Made by a program: the position numbers and the translations under genes. The notes under the pieces were generated by a model that did not search any database, had not been told where the DNA came from, and saw only the letters and a list, made by a program, of their open reading frames with translations. A stretch of DNA of 64,000 nucleotides from Patiria pectinifera (taxonomy: Eukaryota > Echinodermata > Asteroidea > Valvatida > Asterinidae), in the NCBI GenBank assembly GCA_029964075.1, contig CM057135.1, forward strand, positions 19,246,863-19,310,862. The letters run 5' to 3'. Position 1 is the stretch's first letter; each line of letters opens with the position of its first letter. Below, one piece after another: positions 45,555 to 56,835 of the stretch.

Positions 45555-48500
45555 CTTGGTACTTGGTACTTGGTTGTTTCCTCCTAAAACATCCGCTAGG
45601 GATCTTGACTAGGAGGTCACGGGGAGGTGTCGGCACCTGGGTCTCGGTCATGATGTGGTTGTAGTAGTTGTCCCTAAAGGTCTTGTGCGTCAAAGAGTCG
45701 GTGATGTGTTGGGGCAGGTCATTCCATAATTTAATTGTCCTTGGAAAAAATGAGTTCTTGAATACAGTTGAGGATGTTTGCACTATGTTAAATTGGTTGT
45801 TGTTCCCCCTCCTGGATCTCTGTGTTTTTGGTTGAAGATAGTCTGTAGCATCAATGTCACACTCTAAAAATTAAATCGTCATTGAGGCCTCTTTGTTTGT
45901 CAAAATGAATAAATTTGTTTAGTAATTGCTGAATGACTAATTATCTGTTATGGAAGACTAATTTGCCGTCAATGATGACTAAAATAAGTTGTCATTTTGA
46001 CTAATGTACATTAGTTACGTGTATAAGAATGTCATTGACTAACCTAAATTAGCCATCAGTGGTGGTTTTGACAAATGACGCGCAGTCAATGTCTCTGAAG
46101 AAAGATCGAATACTTGTCAAAATTAGTCATATATTCCTTCTGACTAATGAAGTTTGTTATTTTCCCGCCGTTGATGTGTTTAAAAATAGCGGGACTCATC
46201 GATGATGTTTTGTTAGGCGTACGTGTATACGGATATGTTACACTCAGTTTGTTAGGCAGCCATTAAACGGACATCTTCCTTCCTCCATTTCAACCATGAC
46301 GAAGGTAGGAAAACTATGATTTCGTATGGAGTTGTTAATTGACATGAGTTATGAAATGAGAGTACGGTTTTGAGGGAAGTGGGTTGAATCAGAAGGAACA
46401 AGCTGTAGCCTATAGATACCGGGTGAGACTCTTACAAAATTTTATGCTTGTACTTAGGCACATCTTTATGCTTCAAAAACGTATGCGGTAGGCCTAATAG
46501 GTACGTATAAGCCATGTCGTTGTGCAATTTCTTTGCAACACACTAGTGAGTTTGTTGTGCCAAACCATTCATGTACCAATTCCTAAACTAAATATATACT
46601 TAAGATAGGAGGGGAACTATTGCATGATTAAGAACATTCCACGATTTTGTTGATTTTGAAATATGGACATTGCAGTAATTTTTGATTAAAAAAAAACGAG
46701 GAGAAAAATAAATAATATGCAACAAATAAAGAAAGATTTTCTCTGTGTGTTGCTTTTGCAGCTGTGAGCATGATCATGCAGTGGTAGATGAAAAGATCTA
46801 AACACTGGCCCTGTGATCCAATTGTACAACGAGTGAGATACAAGTCAGCTGTGACCTCATTGTGACCCGGAGATGTACACATTATGGTGTACCATTAAGG
46901 ACACTAGAACGGACACAAAAAAGTGCTATTTCAGTGGATATTGTCTGGACTAAAGTGTGATTAGTCAGAAATTCAGTTACAAATCGCGCAAGTCGCTTGA
47001 CTACAGATTAGTCGTATCAAGCAGGTTTCTATTCTTGTCATATGACTATATTTTAAGTCTGAGTCTGACTCTGACTAATCTATGGTCATTAGTCATCAAT
47101 ACTCTGTGACTAATTTAGGTAAGTCGTACGAGACATATCACTGGACATTTTTTTTTAGTCAAAATGACAAATTAATTTTTAGAGTGCAATGGTGTGAGTG
47201 ATGATCTTGTAGAGTTGAGTCATCTGGTGGGTTCCCCTCCTATCAGTTAACTTCTCCCATCCAAGAGACGATAACATGTGGGAGACACTACTCTGTCTGG
47301 TGTAATCTCCATGAACGAAGCGTGCAGCTCTGTGCTGAATTTTCTCAATCGCAGACTGATGACTGACTTTATAAGGTTTCCATGTTGCTACACCATATTC
47401 TAAGAGTGGCCGAACAAGTGGGAAATATAACCTTTCCTTTACGTTTTTGGAGCTCATGTAGAAATTTCGTTTGATGAAGTTGAGGACCCTCATTGCCTTG
47501 GTAACAGCATGCTGCGTCTGATTTTCCCATCCCAAGTCATGTTGGATTTTTATGCCCAGGTACGTAAATTCCTTGGTTGCTTCAAGACCCACTCCATCCA
47601 TCTCATAGGCAGGTTCTCCAGGGTTGCGTTTCCGAGAGACTCGCATCGATTTACATTTGCTCGCATTAAATCGCATACCCCACATAGTAGCCCATCCAAT
47701 GAGGTTGTCTAGGTCAGCCTGCAGTAATTTCTCATCTTCATTGGTGTTGATCTGGTGATATATGAGGCAGTCGTCGGCAAATAGCCTGGTAACGCCCCTT
47801 ACAGCTGATTGAATGTCGTTGATGAAAAGGAGGAACAACAAGTGCGGTCCCAGCACAGTCCCCTGTGGCACACCGCTGAGAAGTTTATGCCAGCTGGACA
47901 ATTCACCGTTGACAACAACCCTCTGTAGCCGGTTGTTTAGGAATGCAGAGATCCAGTTTTTAATCTTTCCCCTGATGCCGTAATGATCGATCTTCTGAAG
48001 GAGTTTCTGGTGTGGTACTGTGTCGAACGCCTTTGAAAAGTCCAACACTGCTATATCAGTGGTGATACCATTGTTGTGATTACGGGCAAGGTCATTGAAA
48101 GTCAAGATGAGTTGACTCTCACATGAACGTCCTCTACGGAAGGCATGCTGATTTTCAGATAAAATTTGATGCTGGTCGAGGTGCTTCATCAACTGACCGT
48201 CAACAATATGCTCCAGAAACTTGCAACACACTGAAGTTAGGGACACTGGTCTATAATTAGCTTGATCAGATGTACGCCCTTCTTGAACAATGGGGTTATG
48301 TTGGCCTTCTTCCAATCTGCCGGCAGTTCACCTGTGTCTAAAGATTGTTGGAAGATGTACGCAAGGATGGGGGCGATTTCATCCGCAGCAAGTTTGAGGG
48401 CTCTATTTGATATTTGGTCTGGCCCAGCTGCCTTGGAAACGTCCATTGATTTAATCAGTTTCAGAACACCTCCCACAGTCACTTTTATGTCAGGCATGTC

Positions 48501-49162
48501 AGGGTAACTACTGTCAGGCAAGCATGGTAACTGCGACGCTTCCTCTCTAGTAAAGATGCTACTGAATTGATTAGCTAGAGCCTCGGCTTTCTCCTTGTCA
48601 CCAGTTATGTCAACATCATTAACCTTGAGGACCTGCACACCAGAATTATTTCTACGTTGTGATTTGATGTATTGCCAAAATTTCTTAGGGTCATCAGTAG
48701 ACGTCATAACTTCCACATGGGCCCGATGAGCTTTACGGAGTTCACGGTCCACATATCTGCGGATAGATTTAAACTTTTCCCAATCGGACTGTTTGCCAGA
48801 TTTCCTTGCACGGACATAAAATCTCTCTTTTTTCCTAGTGAGACGCAAGAGATGAGTTGACAACCATCGTGGCCTAGTTTTCCCTTTCACAAACTTCTGT
48901 GGCACTAACTTTTTAACAATGTTGTTTAGCCCGTCCCTAAAGAAGGTCCAATTTGATTCAGTTGTATTTTTATCTGGGTTTGCTTGAAAGAAATCTTCCC
49001 TCAATTTTGCTGCAGCCGCTTTAAAATCTGCTTCCTCCACACTTTTCCACTTCAAGATTCTCCTCGGTGGTTTTGAAACAGGAACAGTTTTGATGGAGAT
49101 ATCAGCCAGGAAGATTTCATGGTCACTTATTCCAGAAACTGCGTGGACATTTTTGACTGCCA
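45555..49162 (-). mobile_element. CR1-like LINE inserted in Gypsy integrase
   Basis: The target duplication GTTAA flanks it (45,550-45,554 and 49,163-49,167). The 5' end is truncated inside the endonuclease just before its SDHEIFLADI motif. RT follows in two frames (49,055-48,237 and 48,315-47,179) joined by one frameshift at about 48,270. Motifs: ANITPLFKKG, LDFSKAFDTVPHQ, SGVPQGTVLGP and the catalytic RLFADDCLIYH. The C-terminal tail (FFPRTIKLWNDLPQH) is at 45,784-45,640. The 3' end carries ACCAAGT tandem repeats, typical of CR1/L2 tails. A second element (45,860-47,186) splits the RT tail. Confidence 0.88.
45860..47186. mobile_element. 1.3-kb TIR element nested in the LINE
   Basis: Ends CACTCTAAAAATTAA and TTAATTTTTAGAGTG form a perfect 15-bp inverted pair. 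CAATG lies just outside on both sides (45,852-45,856 with a 3-nt gap; 47,187-47,191), a candidate target duplication. Subterminal zones on both sides are packed with GACTAAT or its complement. No transposase is visible. The interior around 46,190-46,320 and 46,735-46,790 has features like a 5' UTR with ATG and donor, and a pyrimidine-rich acceptor. Confidence 0.8.
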
Positions 49163-49167
49163 GTTAA

Positions 49168-49735
49168 ACCTCTTGATAAACCCATCCGATTTGGGGTTAA
49201 AGGGGCAGGTGCGGGTTTGGTGGATTTCTAGAAGCTTGCGAACCTCCCGGAACACCGCCGACTGAAAGTTGGTTCCCTGGTCGCTGTGAATTTCTTTGGG
49301 GCAATCGTATCTACAGACGAATTCTTCCACCAAAGTCCTGAATGGAACGCCAATGACTAGCACATACGCGTTCCCCTGCTCACTTCTTGGGAGGGGTCCC
49401 ATCACATCCAATGCAATCCTTTCTATTGGTGCCCCTACCATGTACTGCTTCAGTGGTGCCCGAGCTTTCTTGCCTGGGGATTTCTTTGGGGCGCAGATAT
49501 TGCATCGTCTTATCTTCGCCCGTTCATACGCAGACATACCGGACCAGTAGTAGTGCCGGCGGACTTTCTGCAATGTCTTGTATACTCCTTGGTGTCTTGA
49601 TGTCTTACTGTCATGTAGTTCGGTGAGGACATCTCCCTGAAAGGAAGCCGGTACCACCACTTGCCACTGCCTGTGTTTCCCATTTTCTGTTTCCCAACTA
49701 CGAAACAACACCCCGTTGCGCATCTTCAACTGCTG
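49168..49735 (-). pseudogene. Gypsy integrase, N-terminal and catalytic part
   Basis: The zinc-binding HHCC region is present (ELHDSKTSRHQG..CNIC). The first catalytic Asp is in ALDVMGPLP and the second in HSDQGTNF. Between them the stretch after VLVIG is shorter than in the family, consistent with an internal deletion. At the third position the motif reads GFIKRFN, with Lys where the catalytic Glu is expected. The LINE begins right after. The enzyme would be dead. Confidence 0.85.
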
Positions 49736-50450
49736 TCATTGGGCCCAGTAGGTTTTCACCGCCACTGACTCCATTGAGATGGCCTCCCAAGTTGGCCTTT
49801 CGTCCTTCTCGACTGCCCACAGTATCAGTTCAATGGAAGGATCCGACAACTGCATATTTCTCAATTCCTTCAGTTTCCACCTTGACTGAAGTGTCAGTGC
49901 ATTTGTACCCCTCTCCTCTTCACTACTTGTGTCATTAGACGTATCCTCCCCTGACGGTGGTCCTCGTGATCGGCTGATTTCTTCCTCCCTACCGCACTGC
50001 TTGCATGGTTTACGGGACAGGGCATCCGCGTTCTGGTGGACTGGGCCAGGTCTGTGCTCGATTGTGAAGTCGTATTCGCTAAGAACCTCCAACCATCTTG
50101 CCAGTTGACCCTCTGGATTACGGAAGTTTGTCAACCAACGAAGCGCGCCATGGTCTGTTCGGATTGTAAACTTCTGTCCAAACAGATACTGTTAGAAGTG
50201 TTTCACGTACACCACCACAGCCTGCAATTCCGTCTCGTGACGCAGTAGTTGGGTTCGGGCTTGTTCAACGTACGGCTGGCATAAGCCACTACCCTCTCTC
50301 TGCCATCCTCCTGCCTCTGGGAGAGAACAGCCCCGATTCCGACGTTACTTGCGTCTGTGTCTATGATGAACTCACCCTTCGTCTTGGGGTATGCAAGTAT
50401 AGGCGCGGTCGTTAGCTTTTCCTTGAGTTTCCAAAAGCCCGGTCGCATTC
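49736..50450 (-). pseudogene. Gypsy RNase H and tether region
   Basis: Two frames (50,448-50,203 and 50,134-49,736) cover RNase H (FIIDTDASNVGIGAVLSQ; YASRTLNKPEPNY) and the connection (ARWLEVLSEYDFTIEHRPG, then NADALSRKPC). A frame break at about 50,200 separates them. The order is as in Ty3/Gypsy pol. Confidence 0.85.
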
Positions 50451-50572
50451 CTCCGTCCAGATGAAAGTCCGGTTCTTCTCTGTTATTCTGTGGAGAGGTT
50501 TTGTGATGTCAGCAAAGCCCTTAATGTACCGTCAATAATAGGAGGAGAGCCCTAGAAAGCCCCGTATATCCT

Positions 50573-51852
50573 TCACCGACCTCGGGGCTGGCCACTCGGA
50601 TACCGCCGAGACTTTATCCGGGTCTGTGGAGTCTCCTTCTTTCGCAACGACGTGACCCAATAGGTCACTTGTTGCTTGAAGAGACAGCACTTCTTGGGCT
50701 TGAGTTTCAGGCCAGCCGTCCGGAGTCTTCGGAACACTTCGCCCAGCCTTTCCACTTCTCCCTCTTCACTCCCAGCAAAGACCACTATGTTGTCTAAGTA
50801 CAACAGCATCACTTCCCATTGCAATCCGGCGAACACCCTCTCCATTAACCTTTCAAAGGTTGCAGGCGCATTATGCCGAACGGCATGAAGTTCCATTGGA
50901 ATAGCCCAGCCCTTGTCACGAAAGCTGACTTTGCCTTGGCATCTTCATCAAGCTCCACCTGCCAGTAGCCGCCCCACATGCCAGTAGCCGCTAGCCATTC
51001 AGCCCCCGCCAATGAGTCCAAACTGTCGTCTATACGAGGTATAGAGTAGGCATCCTTCAGTGTGCACTCGTTCAGAGCTCGGTAATCAACGCAAAACCGG
51101 GTGGATTTGTCTTTCTTCGTATCCAGAACCACTGGTGATGTCCACGGACTACTTGAGGGTTCTATGATACCTCTCTCTAGCAACTGTTGCACCTGTATGT
51201 GCACAGGTCGTCGTCGCCCTTTGAAAATATGCCATGAAAGTCCATCAACAGTTTCTTGACTTGCCCATGTTGTTCCTCCGTACAAATCCACTACATGCCA
51301 TGGTAGATCATTTTCCACCTCCCCTTTTGTCCGTTTCAAACCTGCCATGCTCCCGCCGCTCACCTGCGTCTTGATCTCCTTGCCATCGATCGGTACCAAC
51401 AGACCCGCTGTAGTCCCCTTGTAAATCGTGACCACTGTGTCTCCAGGATTGAATACTCTCACCGGGTATAAGTCGGCCGCTGCCTTTACCAAGGTGCTTG
51501 CAACCACCAATCCCATTTTCCCTAGCTGAGACTTGTCACTTGGTTCAATGATGCCCCATCCACAATGTTTTTCTTTTTGCCTCAATACTCCTGTAAGGAC
51601 AGCCTCGTGTCCCGGGGGAGCCTGTACCGTCTCCTTCGTCACTCGGCAGGAAAACGAATCGGCGTTGTTGTCATTGCATGGAATGATTTGGTCGCCTATT
51701 CTAAGCTGTAGCTGATTTAGATCCAAGATGCTACCCGTCGTTAGAAGAAATTTCATCCCCAGAATGCCTTGATGGTTCGTGGACCCCTCGATGACTTCAA
51801 CCCTGGCGCAGTGTCCCCCAATCTTCACTCTCATGAATGCACTTCCTTTCAC
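50573..51852 (-). pseudogene. Gypsy reverse transcriptase, inactivated
   Basis: RT fingers and palm run from RRRPVHIQVQQLLERGII through RFCVDYRALNECTLKDAYSIP to FMPFG, then after a frameshift at about 50,870 to NAPATFERLMERVF. Two catalytic positions are altered: the block before GGYWQVEL has Gly where Asp is expected, and the YxDD box reads YLDN. A retroviral-type protease linker region precedes it in the same frame. The direction and domain order match the neighbours. Confidence 0.9.
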
Positions 51853-52505
51853 CGGCAGAGAAGTGTCATCGGCCTGACGAATAGTTTCTGTTAAAGGCTG
51901 CAGGTCAGGTCTTATGGTTCCTTCTATCCTCTGTGGAACTGGTGTCTATCAGGAAATTAATAGGGTGTTCTCCTACTTGTCCTTGGACGTACACCGTCTG
52001 CACCGGATTCACTCTGTCTTTTGGTAGGAATTGTGGCCTCCCCCCTTCTACTTTGCTCTTTCCCTGTCGCTTTCTTTTTTCGGGTCTGTCTGTGTCGACC
52101 TCCCCACGGGTTGGTCCAGTGGTGTTTCCCGAAACTCATCCCCGGTTTCTAGTTGATTGACAATTCCTTCGAAAATGTCACAAACCTCCGCAGTTGTGGC
52201 AGGCCTCATCTTCCCGTGGTTTCCTGCCTCTCTCCTGCGGACTCCATCTCGTTTGCCACAGTCTCTTCACTCCTTGAAGCTGTGGTCCCACTCCGCATGT
52301 CTTTTTCTAGACCCGCCATCATCCCATGTAATGCTGCGAGCTGCTCCGACATAGTTTGCGTCTGCCGGTTGAATTCCTCCCTGGTACAGCTTCAACATAC
52401 CGATGGGCCCTTGGATTACTGTCCTGCCTACCACCTTGACCCCGCTGCCGCTGTCTCTGGAATTAATAAACGATTCTGTCTCCAGGGCCGCCCGTATCGC
52501 TTCAT
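51853..52505 (-). pseudogene. Gypsy nucleocapsid zinc knuckle and protease region
   Basis: The CCHC knuckle (CHNCGGL..HFRRNC) at about 52,160-52,200 is interrupted by a TGA at the residue before His. Downstream, near 51,945, the protease active-site box reads FLIDTSST, with Ser where most aspartic proteases of this type have Gly. Several further frame breaks lie between. Gag C-terminal sequence (LDEAIRAALETESF) lies at 52,460-52,505. Confidence 0.75.
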
Positions 52506-52510
52506 CTAAG

Positions 52511-54698
52511 GAATGAGATCCCTTACCGCCCGGTTCCCAGACGGTCTGGGCTAAGCCTCGCCCACTCCGAGAAAGGGATTGGGACTCCTCTCCAAAGTGG
52601 GCGAGCTCGGATTAAGAGAACGAAGTACAAGTCTGACTGGTGGGCCCTCTCCTGAACCTAACAAAAGAAGCAATTTGCAAGGCGATAATCCTCACTGCCG
52701 GGTAACAAAGACCCGGCAAATCAAAGGGCGCGCCGCCGGTAATCCCTGCCGTGGACTGCTATTGTTGGTGACCCATTGCCCTCGCGCAGGCCTATTGAAA
52801 AGTTTGAGCGATCAGTTAACAAGAGTTTCAATTAGTCACGTGGTACGTTTTTCTCCCCTTAAATGTATACAAATGTATACGGACATGCACCGATGAATCC
52901 CTGAATCTGACTTTTAAAGCAAACGGGGTTGGTATTTTGTTCAGTATTAAGATCAGAATTCCCCAGTTTGTTCTATTTACGTGCATTAAAGTTAATGTGC
53001 TCGCTGCGACATTAGAGTTCCGTTTATCGCAAAGTATAGTGAAAGGGTATCAGACTATTATGTTTACAGCGTGTATCACACTTTCTGTCTGACACCCAGT
53101 CCCGGCGTTGCAACAAAGCAGTACAAATGGGCTGTTCCTTTGGTTAGATATACCCCGTTGGGCTGTATGTATTCGATATTAAGACATGAGGGAGACCGTT
53201 CAATGAATGACAAAGGAGGTTTGCTCTGCGCTCGCTTGATGCCGGTGTAGCATGAATTTAGGTTGTATGAAGTACGGACTCATTGGAGGTATTGCGCATG
53301 CTCTTGCATAGATAATTAGGAGATGGACCGGTCACGTGAGAGGGTTTAACCAATAAAGGGGGAAAAAGAGTCCGATTTCCATGTGAGTCCGATTTTCGTA
53401 CACGGATGACGGGCGGGAACGTGGTCCATGCAGTAGTCATTCACAAGTTGCTTTCACAGCTCAATGGTTTGACTATATTAGAATGTACGTGTTCACGTAC
53501 AATTTTGCAATGTCTTATCTTGCATATTTTCTAGATAGAAATTAAAATAGTTAGAAATTTTTTTTTCCAACTATTAATTGAAATGAGTCTCAGGGTGAGC
53601 AAAAAATGTACACATAAACATCTGGTTTCAGAATTTAAAGTGAATGAAGTTTTTGCATCAACAGAAAAACTTAAACCTTAAAACAAAGGGGAAAAATAAT
53701 ACGCTGTACGTCAAGCAATCAGTAAAACCCATATAGGCCTACATTTACACGTGTTCATGCAAAGAAAATACTGCCATTCTATACTCTATAGCAAAGAAAA
53801 TTCTGCAGATAATCATAGCCAGGGCAAACCAACTGCAAGTTGGCCAGGCGCTGTAATCCTCGAACAATAACCACTAATCCGTTGATAGCGACCAAGAGAG
53901 CCACTCCAGTCAACCAAGCTCACGCTTGAATAACCGAGCGTTCATACCGATCGGGAGCTACAGAGTGGGTCATTCCCACCCGCTTCTCGAGCGTCATCCT
54001 TGAGTAGTGCCCAGTATGCATACAGATCGGGGCTACCGAGTGGGCCACTTCATACCGATCGGGGGCCAAGCCCATCCGCTTCTATTCTCAAACGGGTATC
54101 GGACTTTTCTGTTTGAATGCGTATGAATTAACGTGAATTAGGGGCAAGTGCGGTGTCGTAGTCTAAAATTCAAAACATCAAAATATTACCACACGCAAAA
54201 CAATTCATGTTCGTAATATGGGGAATACTTTATTTCAAATAATACAGAATTAGGTATTTCGTACATTTGATCAAATCCGAGAATATAGATATCGAACATC
54301 GTATTTCGATAAATTCAAAGAAAAAAAAATCACACCATTGTTCAAATATAGAACTTTGCAATCTCGGCAGTTGTATCAAGTTTATTTGTCAAATAAATTC
54401 ATGCAAAAACAAAACACTTGAATTTTATGAAGCTAGAAAAGAATAAAATTCAACAAAAAATATAATGATAGCCAGTGTCTTTCACACCAACACAACTTGA
54501 GTTGGGCGCTGTAATCCTCGAACAATAACCACTAATCCGTTGATAGCAGCTATTGTTGTGACCCCGAGGGCCACTCCAGCAGTCAACCGAGCGTCACGCT
54601 TGAGTAACCGGGCGGGTACAGTGTTCGAAGCGGGCGGCAGCTTACTGGGCGGGCCGAGCTCGCCCGGTTCTCGAACGGTCCCATTCCGGATCTCATTC
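52511..54698. mobile_element. 2.2-kb TIR element inserted in gag
   Basis: CTAAG is duplicated exactly at 52,506-52,510 and 54,699-54,703. Termini GAATGAGATCC and GGATCTCATTC are an 11-bp perfect inverted pair. Gag coding sequence reads on in register across the two flanks. Inside, a segment with 'ctgtaatcctcgaacaataa' and 'ccactaatccgttgatag' occurs twice in direct orientation (about 53,850 and 54,510). No transposase was recognised. The superfamily is uncertain: a 5-bp TSD with G..C ends fits no common family that I can name with confidence. Confidence 0.8.
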
Positions 54699-54703
54699 CT
54701 AAG

Positions 54704-56069
54704 GACTTGGGGGTGTGCTCTAAAGATTCCCGCGCGCACTTCAGCAATGCCCCCGTCAGCCGTCGGACGCTGTGACCAAGTGCTTGTAGACCTTCGTTGA
54801 CACCCCTTGTTCTACTCCTCAGTTCCGACAGGAATCTCTCAGCCTGCTCCCGGGACCAAATCGTTTTTCCAACTTTGTAGTAAGGTCGTTGTAGCTCAAT
54901 GGTTCGCCCTGGACCCCGTCTTCAAGCACTTGCTGGGCCTGCTCCTTCAGGCTTGCTGCCAGGAAAATGCTTTCTCTGCAGAGGTCCGCGTTTATCGTGG
55001 CACAAGACTCAAAATGAGCCTTCTAATCCCTCCAGGGAATGTCCCCTGAAAATCTGTCTGGAACAAAACTCGGCTTCCGTTGTGCTCGGGGGATCTTTTC
55101 ATCCCCTGCATCTGTCTTTTTCTCTTGTTTCGCCATGGGCCCCTCTGGTTTCTTGCTCCCAATTGTCAATCCCGCCAACCCTTGCTCCAGTCCCTCCACC
55201 TGCATTGGTGAGGAAACCTTCGGTGGTAGCTGTGGTTAATTTGACTCCATCTTGGTAGCAAAAACTGGACCCCACGTGCTTGACCGCTCACTTGAAACCG
55301 GCCTGTACTCGCCTCCGGCTCTCGCTCCGGGCACCTCAAATGGTCTCCCTTGAGCAGAAGCCGTGCTTATGCTTGCTCCGCTTGCAGACTGCTTTGCTTC
55401 TGCTGCTGCATACCCTGGGGATGTCCGCATTCCTGCCGTCATAGTGCTGAAGACTTGTGGCACGTACGGGCCGTACCCCGGTGGTGCTTGCCATGCTCCT
55501 CTGACGGTAGTGATTCCCGGTGGTGCGGAAGTTCCTATATTCACACTTGTGGTGAAATATTCCCTTGCATCTGCCCCCCTCCCCGGGCACCAGTTTTTGA
55601 TATTCCCGATCGTTACTGGTAGCCACGGTGCTTGCTCTACTCTGGCTGCTGACATATGTAAGTTGCTCACTGGAGTAGAGGTGCTCAGTGGATTCAACAT
55701 CGGCGATCCTCCAGCTGGTTCCCCAAGCTCGACCATCCATCCACGTTTTGGAGTTCTCTGTTGAGACCCCTCAAGATGTGCAGTGTTAATGCTCGCCATC
55801 GGTTGCCTTGCCAACTCTTCTCCAACCGTTGTCCATTCTGTCGATCTCCCTAGAAACAGCCTTGGGTTCACGTTGGATGTCATTGGAGAGAACTGGAGCT
55901 GCGATGCTTCCTGGACCGGTTGAGGGATGCTGCTTGCTCCGCTCGTCGCCGAACTTCCCACAGCCGCTGGAAATAAGTCACTGCCTTGATACCGGAATTC
56001 CACTCCCGAGTGGACTTCTTCCACTTGGTGTCTCCCCGCTGTAAACACTGCTTGCTCTCTTTGCTCCAT
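54704..56069 (-). pseudogene. Gypsy gag, interrupted
   Basis: The N-terminal half (56,069-55,236) is Pro/Ser/Gly-rich and open from MEQREQAVFTAG. An in-frame TAA at 55,236-55,238 ends it. The same frame continues with the capsid start, VPDRFSGDIPWRDWKAHFES, a Gypsy capsid signature, and then shifts frame at about 54,870 (AERFLSELRSRTRGVNEG). The 2.2-kb element interrupts it at 54,703. Confidence 0.8.
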
Positions 56070-56124
56070 TCCGTTGTCTTCTTCCTTCAGCTGCTGAATT
56101 CCACTGAAGTTTCTCTCCTGGTGG

Positions 56125-56142
56125 ATCCCAACGCTGCCACCA
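56125..56142 (-). promoter_or_regulatory. Primer-binding site, tRNA-Leu type
   Basis: The minus strand reads TGGTGGCAGCGTTGGGAT one base after the 5' LTR end (..CATTACA). It is complementary, with about one mismatch, to the 3' end of a common animal tRNA-Leu including CCA. Confidence 0.8.
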
Positions 56143-56143
56143 A

Positions 56144-56835
56144 TGTAATGTTTAGTGCCAGCTCTCCTGTTTCAGGCTGGTTTGGTTGGTAGCGTGCCGT
56201 CCCGATGGTGTCCTATCCCTGCAGTGGTAGGCCACAGCACCAGGCTATCCCCGCTTCTCAGTTGACTGGATCAGCCAGTAGTAGTCAGGGCAGTGGAATG
56301 GGAGTGGGAACCGGGAATCGGAATGTGGAGTCGTAGGAAGTGGGTGGAGTTGGAATGTGGGTGGAGTAGGAATGGGGCGGAATGGGCGGAGTCAGAATGC
56401 GGGCGGAGTCAGAATGCGGGCGGAGTCGGAATGTGGGTGGAGCAACTTATCTCCCTTGTGACTTTGCCCTGGAATTAGTCCTAAGTAGACCCTATACCCT
56501 AAGACAGACTAGTAATTGGTGAACAGAAACAGTAATCAAGTACGGTGGTCATGCTTTTTAATCACCATCTGTCATGTCATTCCACATAATCAAGAGCCTT
56601 AACAATTATTCTAGTCAAAAGAGAATCAAGCAATCAACTGACCTAATCCTAGCCCTGCAACTCCTTTTATAGAGCCCCTTAAGCTAGTGTACAACTTTTC
56701 TTTGCCATACAACAGTGCATAAACTCAATTGACCAATCAGAAACAAGGATCTCTTATATGCAAAGTGTGGGTTACTCTCAAGGTGCTAGTGTATTTACAA
56801 CATACAGTTGGTGACTTAATTCCTATTCCGTCACA
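56144..56835 (-). repeat. 5' LTR (692 bp)
   Basis: It runs TG..CA: on the minus strand it starts TGTGACGGAATAGG and ends AAACATTACA. The purine-rich repeat (GGAATG(T/C)GGG(T/C)GGAGT) is expanded at 56,335-56,445. It is the full-length reference for the split 3' LTR. GTAC follows at 56,836. Confidence 0.9.

Larger units (their letters stand above)
27022..56835 (-). mobile_element. Ty3/Gypsy provirus with four nested insertions
   Basis: The element lies on the minus strand between GTAC at 27,018-27,021 and GTAC at 56,836-56,839, a 4-bp target duplication. In sense order: 5' LTR, tRNA-Leu-type PBS, gag, protease, RT, RNase H, integrase, a zinc-finger ORF, polypurine tract, 3' LTR. The native length after removing insertions is about 9.6 kb. 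Inserted later: a 14.4-kb DNA transposon in the 3' LTR, a 2.2-kb TIR element in gag, a CR1-like LINE in integrase, and a 1.3-kb element inside the LINE. The polyprotein is broken by stops, frameshifts, a deletion and catalytic substitutions, so the copy is inactive. The two LTRs differ at very roughly one position in ten by eye. Confidence 0.9.

Noticed and set aside
54482..54739. Small membrane protein encoded by the 2.2-kb element
   Set aside because: The hydrophobic run (TAGVALGVTTIAAINGLVVI) is suggestive, but the frame starts in gag and crosses the insertion junction, so it is a chance fusion.
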